Notes: a model not told the origin generated them from the sequence alone. A stretch of DNA of 64,000 bases from Actinokineospora spheciospongiae (GCF_000564855.1 NZ_AYXG01000206.1:62001-126000), one strand, 5' to 3'; shown: positions 1 through 9,393, numbered from the stretch's first letter. Numbers and translations: made by a program.

Positions 1-1131
1 GAGGACACCTACACCGGGCACGCGCTGGTGCGGGCGTTCGGGCGGCGGGCCCGCGGCGAGGCGGAGTTCGACGCGCACAACGACCGGGCGCACCGGGCGG
101 GCTCCTCGGCGCAGTTCCTGGCCGAGACGATCGAACCCGCGCTGCTGTTCGTGACGAACCTGAACTACGTCGTCGTCGCGGTCGTCGGCGCGCTGCGGGT
201 GACCGCGGGGGCCCTGTCGGTCGGCGACGTGCAGGCGTTCATGCAGTACGCCAACATCTTCAGCAACCAGGTGGGCCAGGTCGGCGCCGCCGTGGGGAAG
301 TTCCAGTCCGGCCTGGTCTCGGCCGAGCGCGTGTTCGCGCTGCTCGACGCCGAGGAGGAACCCGCCGACCCGACCGCGCCCGCGACGCCCGCCACCGGCA
401 CCGGCCGGGTGGAGTTCGCGGACGTGTGCTTCCGGTACACCCAGGACCGCCCGCTGATCGAGGGCCTGACGCTGTCGGTGCCCCCGGGTGCGACAGTGGC
501 GATCGTGGGGCCCACCGGCGCGGGCAAGACCACCCTGGGCAACCTGCTGATGCGCTTCTGCGAACCCGACTCCGGGCGAATCCTGCTCGACGGCGTGGAC
601 ATCGCGACGATGCGGCGGGCGGACCTGCGGTCCCGGATGGGCCTGGTTCCGCAGGACACCTGGCTGTTCGAGGGGACCGTCGCCGAGAACATCGCCTACG
701 GCCGCCCCGGAGCGAGCAGGGAGGAGGTCGTGGCCGCGGCGAAGGCCATGCGCGTGGACCACTTCGTCCGGACGCTGCCCTCCGGCTACGACACGGTGCT
801 CGACGAGACGACGGGCATCAGCGCGGGCGAGAAGCAGCTCATCACCGTGGCGCGGGCCTTCCTGGCCACCCCGACGGTGCTGGTCCTGGACGAGGCGACC
901 AGTTCCGTGGACACCCGCAGCGAACTGCTGGTGCAGCGGGCCATGGCCGACCTGCGCCGCGGCCGGACCAGCTTCGTGATCGCGCACCGCCTCTCCACCG
1001 TCCGCGACGCCGACCTGATCCTGGTGATGCGCGGCGGCAGCATCGTCGAACGCGGCACCCACGAGGAACTGCTCGCCGCGGGCGGGGACTACACCGCCCT
1101 GGTCAACTCCCAGTTCGCCGCCGCGCCGTGA
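1..1131 (+). CDS. ABC exporter, fused membrane and ATPase domains (5' end missing)
   Basis: This is the C-terminal 376 residues of a type IV (MsbA/LmrA-like) ABC exporter half-transporter; the reading frame is open to the window edge, so the start lies upstream. Residues 1-110 are the end of the transmembrane domain. The rest is the nucleotide-binding domain, with Walker A GPTGAGKTT, a signature of the form ISAGEKQ (an accepted LSGGQ variant), Walker B VLVLDEATSS and the H-loop histidine in IAHRLST. Such proteins act as dimers and expel lipids, peptides or drugs using ATP. Only 86 bp separate it from two P450 genes on the same strand, so it may export a product that they modify. The substrate cannot be read from the sequence. 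Confidence 0.93.
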   Translation, partial: EDTYTGHALVRAFGRRARGEAEFDAHNDRAHRAGSSAQFLAETIEPALLFVTNLNYVVVAVVGALRVTAGALSVGDVQAFMQYANIFSNQVGQVGAAVGKFQSGLVSAERVFALLDAEEEPADPTAPATPATGTGRVEFADVCFRYTQDRPLIEGLTLSVPPGATVAIVGPTGAGKTTLGNLLMRFCEPDSGRILLDGVDIATMRRADLRSRMGLVPQDTWLFEGTVAENIAYGRPGASREEVVAAAKAMRVDHFVRTLPSGYDTVLDETTGISAGEKQLITVARAFLATPTVLVLDEATSSVDTRSELLVQRAMADLRRGRTSFVIAHRLSTVRDADLILVMRGGSIVERGTHEELLAAGGDYTALVNSQFAAAP

Positions 1132-1217
1132 CGGCGTGCCCACCCCAGCACTAGGGATTTTCGGTCGGTCGCCCCTCGACACTGGCCCTCGTCCCACGAC
1201 CGCCGAGAGGAACGACC

Positions 1218-2393
1218 GTGACCTCAGCCGATGAACTGCCGAGGATGACCGAGATGTTCTCGCCCCTGTTCGGGCGCAACGACTACCTCCGGGAACTCCA
1301 GGCGGGCAGACCGATCTGGAAGGTCCGCACCCCCGCGGGTGACGAGGCGTGGCTGGTGGTGCAGCACGCGGAGATCCGCGCGCTGCTGGTGGACCGCAAG
1401 CTCGTGCGGTCGCACCCCGACCCGGACAACGCGGCGCAGTACGTGCAGAGCCCCATCTTCGACATGGTCCGGTCCGAGCCGATCGACCACGCCAGCTTCC
1501 GGGCCGCGCTCACCCCGTTCTTCTCCCGCTCCTCGATGCGGCGGATGGAACCGGTCGTGGTGTCGATCGTGGACGAACTCGTGGAGGCGATGGCCGCCCG
1601 CACGCCCCCGGTGGAGTTGCAGCAGCAGTTCTCCGTGCCGATGGGGATGCGGGTGCTGTGCGCGTTCGTCGGCGTCCCGGACGAGGACTGGGCGGCGCTG
1701 CACGGCATGCTCTACGAGATGGCCACCATCGACGCCGAGGGGGACCACGCCGCGCGGTACACCACCAAGGTGGGCCAGTACCTGCGGGAACTGCTCGTCG
1801 GCAAGCGCGCGGAGCCGGGTGAGGACGTGCTGTCCGGGTTGATCGGGGCGGGCCTGTCCGACGACGAGGTGGCGCGGCTGGGCACCATGCTCATCTTCGC
1901 GGGCGGCGACAGCGTGTCCAACAGCGTCGGCTACGGCCTCGGCAGGCTGGCGGCGAACCCGCACCTGCGGGACGCGCTGATCGAGGACACCGACCTCGTC
2001 CCGGCCGCCGTGGAGGAACTGCTGCGCACCGCCACCTACGGCGGCGGCGCGCACCCGCACTACGCCGCGGAGGACATCGAGATCGCCGGGGTGACCATCC
2101 GCGCCGGGGACCTCGTGCTGCCCGACTTCGCGCTGGCGAACTTCGACGAACGGGCCTTCGACAACCCCGACGAGATCGACTTCACCAGGGAGTCCAACCC
2201 GCACCTGGCGTTCGCGCACGGCGTCTGGCACTGCCTCGGCGCGCCGCTGGCCCGGATGGAGCTGGCCATCGCGGTCCGGGCGCTGCTGGCCCGGTTCCCC
2301 ACGCTGCGCCTGCCCGACGTGGCCGAGCGCGCGGGCGGCAAGGACCAGGCCCGGCTCAGCTCCACGATGGACCGACTCGTCATCACCTGGTGA
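1218..2393 (+). CDS. Cytochrome P450 (first of a tandem pair)
   Basis: A 391-residue soluble bacterial class I P450. The heme-binding loop is FAHGVWHCLGAPLAR, with the cysteine that ligates iron; the K-helix ExxR is EELLR. The I-helix reads FAGGDSVSN, so the usual acid is kept (Asp) but the following Thr is replaced by Ser. The GTG start is preceded by GAGAGGAAC. The next P450 gene starts 29 bp after the stop, so the two are cotranscribed. P450s of this size often hydroxylate or cross-link peptide and polyketide intermediates. The NRPS lies several kb away on the other strand, so a link to it is only a guess. Redox partners are not in the window. Confidence 0.93.
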   Translation: MTSADELPRMTEMFSPLFGRNDYLRELQAGRPIWKVRTPAGDEAWLVVQHAEIRALLVDRKLVRSHPDPDNAAQYVQSPIFDMVRSEPIDHASFRAALTPFFSRSSMRRMEPVVVSIVDELVEAMAARTPPVELQQQFSVPMGMRVLCAFVGVPDEDWAALHGMLYEMATIDAEGDHAARYTTKVGQYLRELLVGKRAEPGEDVLSGLIGAGLSDDEVARLGTMLIFAGGDSVSNSVGYGLGRLAANPHLRDALIEDTDLVPAAVEELLRTATYGGGAHPHYAAEDIEIAGVTIRAGDLVLPDFALANFDERAFDNPDEIDFTRESNPHLAFAHGVWHCLGAPLARMELAIAVRALLARFPTLRLPDVAERAGGKDQARLSSTMDRLVITW

Positions 2394-2422
2394 ACGTCCC
2401 ACAACCCCGCTCGGAGGCACGG

Positions 2423-3604
2423 ATGACCACGACGAAGGACCTGCCTTGGCTCGGCGCCCAGCGGCCGGTCATCGGCAGGCTGAACTCGATGATCCGCGAG
2501 GCCCGCGACCTCGGCCCGGTCGTCAAGGTGCGCACGCTCGCCGGTGACGAGGCCTGGCTGGTGACCCGCTACGCGGAACTGCGGCAGTTGCTGCTCGACG
2601 ACCGCCTCGGCGCGTCGCACAAGGACACGGCGAACCGGCCGCGCTACCTGGACAACCCCCTGTTCGACATGGGTGTCCTGAGCAACGACCCGGCCGTCGC
2701 CGCGCAGATCCACACCCGGATGCGGACCTCGCTGACCCCGCACTTCTCGGCGAAGCGGATGAAGGCGTTGCAGGCGGGCATCGTCGAGCGCGTCAACGAA
2801 CTGCTCGACGGCATCCTCGCCACCGGCTCGCCCGCCGACCTGCACCGGCAGTTGTCGGTGCCGGTGTCGTTCCTCGTCCTCTGCGACCTGCTGGGGCTGC
2901 CGGACCCGGAGCGGTTCATGGTGATGCTGTCCACCGCGGGCGACGTCGCCGACAGCGACAAGGCCGAGGGCGGCCAGCTCGTCCTGTTCGACTACCTCCT
3001 GGAGCTGGTGCGGTACAAGAAGGCCACACCGGGCGACGACCTGATCTCCGCACTGTGCGAGGCCGGGATCGACGACGACTTCGTCACCAAGCTGATCGCC
3101 ATCACCAGCTTCTCCTACCTGGTGACGCCCAAGAACCTCAGCGCGGGCATCGCGCTGTTCGCCGAGCACCCCGAGCAGCGCGAGCTGGTGATCGCCGACC
3201 CCGACCTGATGGCGGGCGCGGTCGAGGAGGTGGTCCGGATGAGCAAGACCAGCGAGTCCTGCCAGCCCCGCTACGCCAGCGCCGACATCGACATCGCCGG
3301 GGTCACCATCCGCACCGGCGACCTCGTCCTGTCCGACCACTACGCGGCGGGCTTCGACGACCTGGTCTTCGAGTTCCCGGAGCGCTTCGACGTCACCCGC
3401 TCCCCCAACCCGCACATGGCCTTCAGCTACGGGAGCTGGTACTGCATCGGCGCCCCGCTGGCCCGCCTGGAGATCCGCGAGGTCCTGTCCGCGCTGTTCA
3501 CCCGCATCCCCGACTACCGCCTCGCGGTCCCGATCGACGACATCCCCATGATCAGCGACCTCCAGTTGGGCGGCGGCATCGCCGAACTCCCGGTGGCCTG
3601 GTAG
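2423..3604 (+). CDS. Cytochrome P450 with a non-canonical I-helix
   Basis: A 393-residue P450 homologous to its upstream neighbour. The heme loop is FSYGSWYCIGAPLAR and the ExxR is EEVVR, so heme binding looks intact. The I-helix is unusual: where the first gene has AGGDSV, this one has FSYLVT, so the acid that delivers protons to bound oxygen is replaced by Leu. That suggests a substrate-assisted, peroxide-driven or non-monooxygenase reaction, or a structural role. The ATG at 2423 is preferred to an in-frame GTG at 2390 that overlaps the previous stop, because GGAGG lies just upstream of the ATG. A long-armed inverted repeat follows the gene. Confidence 0.92.
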   Translation: MTTTKDLPWLGAQRPVIGRLNSMIREARDLGPVVKVRTLAGDEAWLVTRYAELRQLLLDDRLGASHKDTANRPRYLDNPLFDMGVLSNDPAVAAQIHTRMRTSLTPHFSAKRMKALQAGIVERVNELLDGILATGSPADLHRQLSVPVSFLVLCDLLGLPDPERFMVMLSTAGDVADSDKAEGGQLVLFDYLLELVRYKKATPGDDLISALCEAGIDDDFVTKLIAITSFSYLVTPKNLSAGIALFAEHPEQRELVIADPDLMAGAVEEVVRMSKTSESCQPRYASADIDIAGVTIRTGDLVLSDHYAAGFDDLVFEFPERFDVTRSPNPHMAFSYGSWYCIGAPLARLEIREVLSALFTRIPDYRLAVPIDDIPMISDLQLGGGIAELPVAW

Positions 3605-3610
3605 GCGGTC

Positions 3611-3662
3611 GTGCCGCCGGAACGGTGTCCGCACCCGCTGACCCACGTCGTTCCGGCGGCAC
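3611..3662 (+). terminator. Inverted repeat after the P450 pair, possible terminator
   Basis: Two perfect 13-base arms (GTGCCGCCGGAAC at 3611-3623 and its complement at 3650-3662) flank a 26-base loop, 6 bp after the P450 stop. There is no T-run, which is usual for actinobacterial terminators. The long loop makes it less certain. Confidence 0.5.
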
Positions 3663-3848
3663 CCCTCCTCGGAACCACCGTCGGACCGCGGCGGTCGCCA
3701 CCACCGCTGGGCCTTTCGGGGCATTTTCCACCCGACCCCCTCACCCCGGCGGGTTCTCCCACGACTGGGGAGGTGAGCGGATGACCGACTCCGCCCCTGG
3801 GTGCGCGGCCGTCCCGAGCGCGCACCGACCCTGACTGAGGAGTGAACG

Positions 3849-4841
3849 GTGATTCCCAGATTCCACACAGTGCCGGTCGTGGCGCTGCTCGCGGTGTGCC
3901 TCGCGGCGGCACCCGCCCACGCCGCGGTGGACGTCCCCTCGAGCACCGTGGTCGAGACGGCAGCGCTCATCAACGGCCAGGTCGTCGAGGACGACGCCGT
4001 CGCGCAGCGGCTGATCGACGCCTACTGGACGCCCGAGCGGATGCGCGCGGCGAAGCCGGTCGCGGACCCGGGGGTCGTCGACGACCCGGAACTGGAACGC
4101 CTGGACCACCCGGAGAACACGGGCCCGGAGGAGACCGCGTCCGCGCCGGTCGGCCCCCTCGCGGCCGTTCGGTCCGCAGGCACGCGGTCGGTGGTGCTCT
4201 CCCCCGGCGCGGGCAAGGTCTTCTTCCGCGACCCGGTGACCCTCGACGACTACGTGTGCTCCGGCAGCACGATCAACAGCACCGCGAAGAACGTCGTGTC
4301 CACCGCCGCGCACTGCGTCCACGGCGGCAAGAACGGCCACCAGTACGACAACTGGATGTACGCGCCCGGGTTCCAGGACGGCATCGCCCACCTCGGCAAG
4401 TTCTCGGCGAAGTACTTCCACGCCACCAAGGGCTGGACCTCGCACAGCTACAACTGGTGGGACTTCGCCTTCGTCAACGTCCGCAAGCTCGACGGTGAGA
4501 ACCTCGTGCACAAGACCGGCGGCAACGGCCTCCTGGTCAACTCCAGCAAGCAGAACGCGGTCACCGTGCTGGCCTACCCCGGGACGGGCCAGTACAACGG
4601 CAAGGACCAGATCTACTGCCAGGCGGACATGCACTGGGCCGCGGCCGCGCAGGTGAAGGTCTACTGCGGGCTGCCCGGGGGCGCCAGCGGTGCCCCGATG
4701 ATCCACCAGTACAGCAACGCGGTGAAGTTCGGCAACGTCAACGGCGTGGTCGCGTACCTGTGGAACGACAAGAACTACAGCCCCTACTTCGACAGCTACG
4801 TCCTGGACGTGTTCAACACGGCGAAGAACAAGACGACCTGA
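3849..4841 (+). CDS. Secreted trypsin/V8-like serine peptidase
   Basis: A 330-residue secreted protein. Residues 1-26 are a Sec signal peptide with a hydrophobic core ending in AHA. About 90 residues of probable propeptide follow, then a chymotrypsin-fold domain with the triad visible as His155 (TAAHC), Asp205 (WWDFAF) and Ser280 (GGASGAP). The layout matches the glutamyl-endopeptidase/V8-like S1 peptidases of actinomycetes, with cysteines near the His and Ser for disulfides. The GTG start is supported by GAGGAG about 6 bases upstream. It stands alone, so it probably acts in extracellular protein turnover. Substrate specificity is not predictable by eye. Confidence 0.92.
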   Translation: MIPRFHTVPVVALLAVCLAAAPAHAAVDVPSSTVVETAALINGQVVEDDAVAQRLIDAYWTPERMRAAKPVADPGVVDDPELERLDHPENTGPEETASAPVGPLAAVRSAGTRSVVLSPGAGKVFFRDPVTLDDYVCSGSTINSTAKNVVSTAAHCVHGGKNGHQYDNWMYAPGFQDGIAHLGKFSAKYFHATKGWTSHSYNWWDFAFVNVRKLDGENLVHKTGGNGLLVNSSKQNAVTVLAYPGTGQYNGKDQIYCQADMHWAAAAQVKVYCGLPGGASGAPMIHQYSNAVKFGNVNGVVAYLWNDKNYSPYFDSYVLDVFNTAKNKTT

Positions 4842-4875
4842 CCGGCTGCTGCCCGCGGGCGCTCGCCGCGCCGGC

Positions 4876-5035
4876 GGGCACCGGCACGATGGCGGTCGTG
4901 GCGCTGTCCGCCGAACAGGTGCGGGCACGGCTCGACGACCACCCGGGGCTGGAGGTCGCCGCGCTCGACAGCCCGGTGTCCACAGTGGTCTGCGAGGCCG
5001 GGCGACCGTCGAGGCGTTCGTGGGTGGCCTTCTAC
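4876..5035 (+). pseudogene. Fossil of a modular PKS acyltransferase domain
   Basis: In one frame this stretch reads GTGTMAVVALSAEQVRARL and continues with a DHPGLEVAALDSPVSTVV-like segment. This is the central block of type I polyketide synthase AT domains, where such proteins have MAVVALSAEQV followed by VAAxNGPxSTVVSG. A one-base shift near 5001 moves the homology to another frame, where ATVEAFV (family: AVEALV) continues. No KS, AT active-site or downstream AT motif is present on either side. It is therefore a roughly 50-codon relic of a deleted PKS gene. The rest of 4842-5185 holds nothing I can recognise. Confidence 0.7.
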
Positions 5036-5185
5036 TCCACCACCACCGGCGTTCGAGGAGCCGGAAGTTGTCCCGCCCCTCGAAGCGCCCGGGTGTGGCT
5101 CCTCGCGGCTGTCAGCAGGCGGGGTGCTGGTCGCCGATCGGTTCGACGGCATGCCGGGCAGGGGCACCGCGGGCGGCAGGGTCGT

Positions 5186-5602
5186 TCAGATGTGGAGGAC
5201 CTGGCGCGTGACAGCCGTGGCGCGGTCGAGGTGGTCCGGACCGCGGTGGATCTTCGCCATCACGCTCGCTCCGATCCACAGGTCGTAGAGGGTTTCAGCC
5301 GTCGCGCGGGGAGTGCCGTCGATGGACACGGAACCGTCCGCGACACCGTCGGCGATCATCCGCTCCAGCCGGTCGAGGACCGCCGTCGTCCCGACCTTCG
5401 TCGCCACCCGCATCACCTCGGAGAGGTCGGCGATCTCCGCGGCGAGCTTGACGACCAGGCAACCGCCCTGGCAGTCCCCCACGGCCTGGGTGTCGTGGAA
5501 GTTGCGCCAGTACCCCATCAGGCGCTCCGCGGCGCTCTTGCCCGTGTCGGCGACGATCGCGTCCATGGTCGCGAGGTATTCGTCGAAGTAGGCCAGCGGC
5601 AC
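5186..5602 (-). pseudogene. TetR-family regulator fragment lacking the HTH domain
   Basis: The 138 codons encode only the helical ligand-binding half of a TetR regulator. The GDCQGGCLVVKLAAEIADLS segment is typical of the NemR/YxaF-like branch, where cysteines can sense electrophiles. Intact members are about 190-200 residues with an N-terminal helix-turn-helix. Here the frame meets a TGA within 30 bases upstream of the GTG, and the divergent DJ-1 gene begins 58 bp away, so there is no room for the DNA-binding domain. I read it as a truncated remnant of a former regulator of the DJ-1 gene. It could still make a non-DNA-binding protein, but there is no evidence for that. Confidence 0.75.
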
Positions 5603-5660
5603 GCGCCTCGCGGTTCGGACGCGGTCTCACGCCACTCGACATCACCAGGAGAAACAGGAC

Positions 5661-6350
5661 ATGTGCGTTCTCATCGTCTTGACCTCGCACGACGAACTCG
5701 GCGACACCGGCCGCAAGACCGGGTTCTGGCTGGAGGAACTCGCCGCGCCGTACTACCGCTTCGCGGAAGCGGGCTGGGAGATCACGCTCGCCTCCCCCGA
5801 GGGCGGCAAGCCGCCACTGGACCCCAAGAGCAACGAGCCGGACTTCCAGACGGAGCAGACCCGCCGGTTCGAGACCGACGCGGAGGCGACCGCGGCCCTC
5901 TCGAACACCGCGCGCCTCGACTCGATCTCCGTCGACGACTTCGACGCGGTCTTCTACCCCGGCGGCCACGGCCCGCTGTGGGACCTGGCCGAGGACGCCG
6001 ACTCCGCCCGCCTGATCGAGACCACCCTGCGCCAGGGCAAGCCGCTCGCCCTGGTCTGCCACGCCCCCGGCGTCCTGCGCCACACCGTCGACGAGAACGG
6101 CACCCCCCTGGTGCGGGGCAGGGACGTCACGGGGTTCGCCAACTCCGAAGAGGACGGCGTCGCCCTCACCGACATCGTCCCCTTCCTCGTCGAGGACGAA
6201 CTCAAGCGCCTCGGCGGCACCTACTCCAAGACCGACGACTGGGCACCCCACGTGGTCCGGGACGGCCTGCTGATCACCGGGCAGAACCCCGCCTCCTCGG
6301 GCCCGGCGGCCGACGCCCTGATCGAACTGGTCAACGAGGCGAGTGCGTGA
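5661..6350 (+). CDS. DJ-1/PfpI family protein, probable glyoxalase III or deglycase
   Basis: A 229-residue class I glutamine-amidotransferase-like protein of the Hsp31/HchA-YajL group. The nucleophile elbow is ALVCHAPGVL with Cys133 and His134; a Glu in GFWLEE near residue 25 is the usual acidic partner. Relatives convert methylglyoxal to lactate or repair glycated protein, and some act as holding chaperones. The gene faces a truncated NemR-like TetR remnant, an arrangement that fits control by reactive electrophiles in the ancestor. Since the regulator has lost its DNA-binding part, the gene may now be unregulated. The ATG follows AGGAGAAACAGGAC. Confidence 0.9.
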   Translation: MCVLIVLTSHDELGDTGRKTGFWLEELAAPYYRFAEAGWEITLASPEGGKPPLDPKSNEPDFQTEQTRRFETDAEATAALSNTARLDSISVDDFDAVFYPGGHGPLWDLAEDADSARLIETTLRQGKPLALVCHAPGVLRHTVDENGTPLVRGRDVTGFANSEEDGVALTDIVPFLVEDELKRLGGTYSKTDDWAPHVVRDGLLITGQNPASSGPAADALIELVNEASA

Positions 6351-6379
6351 GCGCACACCGCCGCACCATCGTGTGACAG

Positions 6380-6411
6380 CCCGGGCCGGGACTCCCCCGA
6401 TCCGGCCCGGG
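6380..6411. terminator. GC hairpin between convergent genes
   Basis: A perfect 10-bp stem (CCCGGGCCGG at 6380-6389, complement at 6402-6411) with a 12-base loop lies between the DJ-1 stop and the stop of the convergent M48 gene. It could serve both directions. Confidence 0.55.
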
Positions 6412-6503
6412 ACGCTCGTCTCGCCCCCGCGACGGCGATCAGCCGCCCGTCACTCCGCCGACCGGCGGGATCGGGCTTGGCCGAACCCGCAACCTCCGGG
6501 GGC

Positions 6504-9260
6504 TCAGCGCCCCAATCGCCGCACAACGTCGGCGGTGATCGAAGTCATCAGCGCCTCCGCGGTCCGGACAGTGGCGGTGGGTGGGGTCTCGACATACCCG
6601 TAGCCGATGGCGATCCGGAGGACGTTGTGCCCGACCGCGACGGCGTTCTGCCGGAACACGAAGACCGCCGTCCGGCCGCTCTTGACGGCGGTCTGGGTGA
6701 GGGACACGGCCCTGCTCGGGTGGGGCTGTCCGGTGCTCGGCAGGAGCCGCATGGTCCCGTCCCAGTACGGGGTGTCGAAGCCCACCGCCGGGAGCCGGTA
6801 CTCCGAGCAGGCCGCGACCTCCCGGTCGATGCCGGAGAGGTCCTGGGGATCGGTGTGGGACTCCAAGACCACGTTGACGTCCATGTCACCGACCGTGCCT
6901 TGGGCGGTCACGCTGTACGCCTTCTCCAGCCTCACCGCTGGCGCTGAGGCCGCCTCCTCCGCCGCCCCCTCCGCGATCACGTCGTCGCACGACTCCGGTT
7001 GGAAGGTCACCCTCGTGGTGGGCTGCGACGGCTCCTCCGCCTCGAACGGTCGGGGCATCAGCGCCGGGAGGCCGGAGAGCGCCGCGGTCGCTGTCGCGCC
7101 GTCCAGCGGCCGACCGGGATCGGCCGTCCCCGGGACGGCGGGAAGCGGCTCCGGGGACTGCTGGGCCAAGGCGGCCAGGCTGAACCGGGTGTCGTCTTCC
7201 CGCACGGTCACCGGGGCCAGGAACCCACCGACCAGGAGCAGAGCCAGACCGGCGGTGGCCAGGCCCGCGAGCGGGCCCCACGCGAACGCGCGGGGCCCGC
7301 GGTGGGAGCGCCTGGTCAAAGCGCTCACGACGAGCGCGACCGGCGCGCACACCAGGAGCGCCACGAACGACGACCAGGCGGGGTTCCGCACAGAAGCCCA
7401 CAGCATGTTCCCGTTGCGACCGATGCCGTCGGCGAAGGTCACCGCGTACTGCACCAGACCCGCCCACAGCACAGCCAGCACCGAGGTGGCCACCGCGGTC
7501 GGCACCGACCTGCCCACCACCAGCGCGGCGAGCAGGGCCACGACCCCGACCAGCGCGCTGACCCACCACATCTGGGAGACGAGGAACGTCCGCCGGTCCA
7601 CGTCGTCGCTGTAGCGCAGCACCAGTGACAGGCCCGCGACCACACCACCCACCGTGCCGGTGAGCAGGACGACTCCCGAGCACTGGCGCACGACCGACCA
7701 CTCCGCGGGCCGCTTCCCCGACGCGATCAGGAGCGCACCCGCCAACACCACCCACGGGGTGTGGCCCCAGAGGTCGAACCCCGTCGACGCCAGGTGGAAC
7801 CGCACCGCGGCGAGGTCCTCGAACATGGCGTGACCGATCGTGCTGTGAACCACGGCGGTGATCGCGCCCCCGAGCACCGCGGCCACGGCGACCACCGCGC
7901 CCACCCGGGCGAGCCGTGGGGCGCGGGTGCCCGGCACCCGGGCGCAGCCGATCGCGAACGCGGTGGCCGCGAAGCTCACGACGACCAGGAACAGCAGCAG
8001 GGCCGGCCAGCGCTCCCCCGCGATGCTCGCGATCCTGGAGTCCGCACCGGGCGGGTGCGCCAGGAACCCCAGCACCAGCCCGCACATCGACCCCACCCAC
8101 GGCGCCGCCCACCCCGCCTGCCCCGCGGCGCGGCGCGTCCAGGCGGGCACCACGATGACCGCCCAGACCAGTGCGCCCAGAGCGGCCGAGATCGTGAGCG
8201 GCCACCGCTGGTCGTCGAACAGCGAGCCGAAGGTGTCCTGCGACAGCCGGAGGGCGAACTGGTAGGCGAACATGGCCGCCAACCCCGCCGCCGCGCTGAA
8301 CAGGAACCCGCTCTCCCACAACCGGGCCTTGCCGATGTCCCGCCGTTCCTCCGGGGTCGGGTGCACGGCGAAGACCCGGCGCAGCCGGGGAACCGGCCGC
8401 CCGGCCGGGGAAACAGCCGCCCGGACGGCTTCGCGATCGCCCAGGGCCTCCGCCGCGTACCCGTCCGCCACCAGCTCGCGACGCCGGAGCAAGGCGGCCC
8501 GCAACACCAGGGCGGCAACCGCCGCGACGACCGCCGTGACCACGGACCCGTTGTAGTACCGCAGGACCAGGGAGAACTTCAGGCTCGACGCCACGCTCAG
8601 GACGAACGAGGGCACGAGCAGCCACCCCGTCCACCAGACCGCCGAGGCCCACAGCAGGTCCCGAGACCGGATGTGCCCGAGTTCGTGCAGGACCACCACG
8701 TCGAACGCGGTGGTCGACGCGTGCTCGTACCCCGAGGGCACCACCACCCACGGCGGCCGCAACGGCAGACCCGTGGTGTAGGCGGTGCGCACACCGGAGG
8801 CCGGTGGCACGAGCACCAGCCTGGGCCGGGAGCGCCCCACCAGCCCCTGGCTGTCGCACAGGACTCCGAACCGCTCGGCCAGGGACGCCACCGCGACCTC
8901 CCGGCGGTGGAGCCTGCGGCGGTCGGCGAACCCACCGACCAGCATGAGGAGCAGGGCCACCGCGGGGAGCACCAGCGCGCCGACCAGCGCGGCCGTTCCG
9001 TGCTGCGCGGTGTAGTCCGCCGTGCACGCCGCGAGCACGTCCTTCAGGTGCACGACCGTGGTCTGCCACCCCACCGGGTTGTCCCCCGGCGTGAACCCGG
9101 TCCCCGTCAGGCAGGCCAGGGCGGCGGCGTTGTCCCCGAGGTTGTTGACCTCGAAGAACGCCTGCGCGGCCCCGGCACCCGCACTGGCGAGCATCAGCAG
9201 GACGAGCAGGTGGACCCACCACAACCGCCGCGGCCGACTCGCCCGGCGCAAAGTCACCAT
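6504..9260 (-). CDS. Large M48-type membrane metalloprotease
   Basis: A 918-residue polytopic membrane protein. A transmembrane segment at 13-36 is followed by an extracytoplasmic loop with two cysteines and a second segment near 88-110. The zinc motif HELGH sits at residues 192-196, in an M48/HtpX- and M56-like context (VVVLHELGHIRSRD). About ten further hydrophobic segments follow, then a 200-residue extracytoplasmic C-terminal domain. Ordinary HtpX is about 290 residues, so most of this protein is extra membrane scaffold plus a possible sensor or substrate domain. It starts 133 bp from a divergent small gene. The role may be membrane-protein quality control or processing of an exported factor; the substrate is unknown. 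Confidence 0.85.
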   Translation of the reverse strand: MVTLRRASRPRRLWWVHLLVLLMLASAGAGAAQAFFEVNNLGDNAAALACLTGTGFTPGDNPVGWQTTVVHLKDVLAACTADYTAQHGTAALVGALVLPAVALLLMLVGGFADRRRLHRREVAVASLAERFGVLCDSQGLVGRSRPRLVLVPPASGVRTAYTTGLPLRPPWVVVPSGYEHASTTAFDVVVLHELGHIRSRDLLWASAVWWTGWLLVPSFVLSVASSLKFSLVLRYYNGSVVTAVVAAVAALVLRAALLRRRELVADGYAAEALGDREAVRAAVSPAGRPVPRLRRVFAVHPTPEERRDIGKARLWESGFLFSAAAGLAAMFAYQFALRLSQDTFGSLFDDQRWPLTISAALGALVWAVIVVPAWTRRAAGQAGWAAPWVGSMCGLVLGFLAHPPGADSRIASIAGERWPALLLFLVVVSFAATAFAIGCARVPGTRAPRLARVGAVVAVAAVLGGAITAVVHSTIGHAMFEDLAAVRFHLASTGFDLWGHTPWVVLAGALLIASGKRPAEWSVVRQCSGVVLLTGTVGGVVAGLSLVLRYSDDVDRRTFLVSQMWWVSALVGVVALLAALVVGRSVPTAVATSVLAVLWAGLVQYAVTFADGIGRNGNMLWASVRNPAWSSFVALLVCAPVALVVSALTRRSHRGPRAFAWGPLAGLATAGLALLLVGGFLAPVTVREDDTRFSLAALAQQSPEPLPAVPGTADPGRPLDGATATAALSGLPALMPRPFEAEEPSQPTTRVTFQPESCDDVIAEGAAEEAASAPAVRLEKAYSVTAQGTVGDMDVNVVLESHTDPQDLSGIDREVAACSEYRLPAVGFDTPYWDGTMRLLPSTGQPHPSRAVSLTQTAVKSGRTAVFVFRQNAVAVGHNVLRIAIGYGYVETPPTATVRTAEALMTSITADVVRRLGR

Positions 9261-9393
9261 GCCCCGGGGTCGACCCGAGGTCGCGTCGCGTTACGGGTGA
9301 CCGCAGTGACGAACGTGATCGTCCGGAACCGTAATACCCCCTGGTCGAACGACGATGACCAGGCGAGACCCGCAACCACGATCGGATGGTCGG

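Noticed and set aside
2390..2422. GTG start for the second P450
   Set aside because: It overlaps the previous stop codon without a ribosome site, while GGAGG stands correctly before the ATG at 2423.
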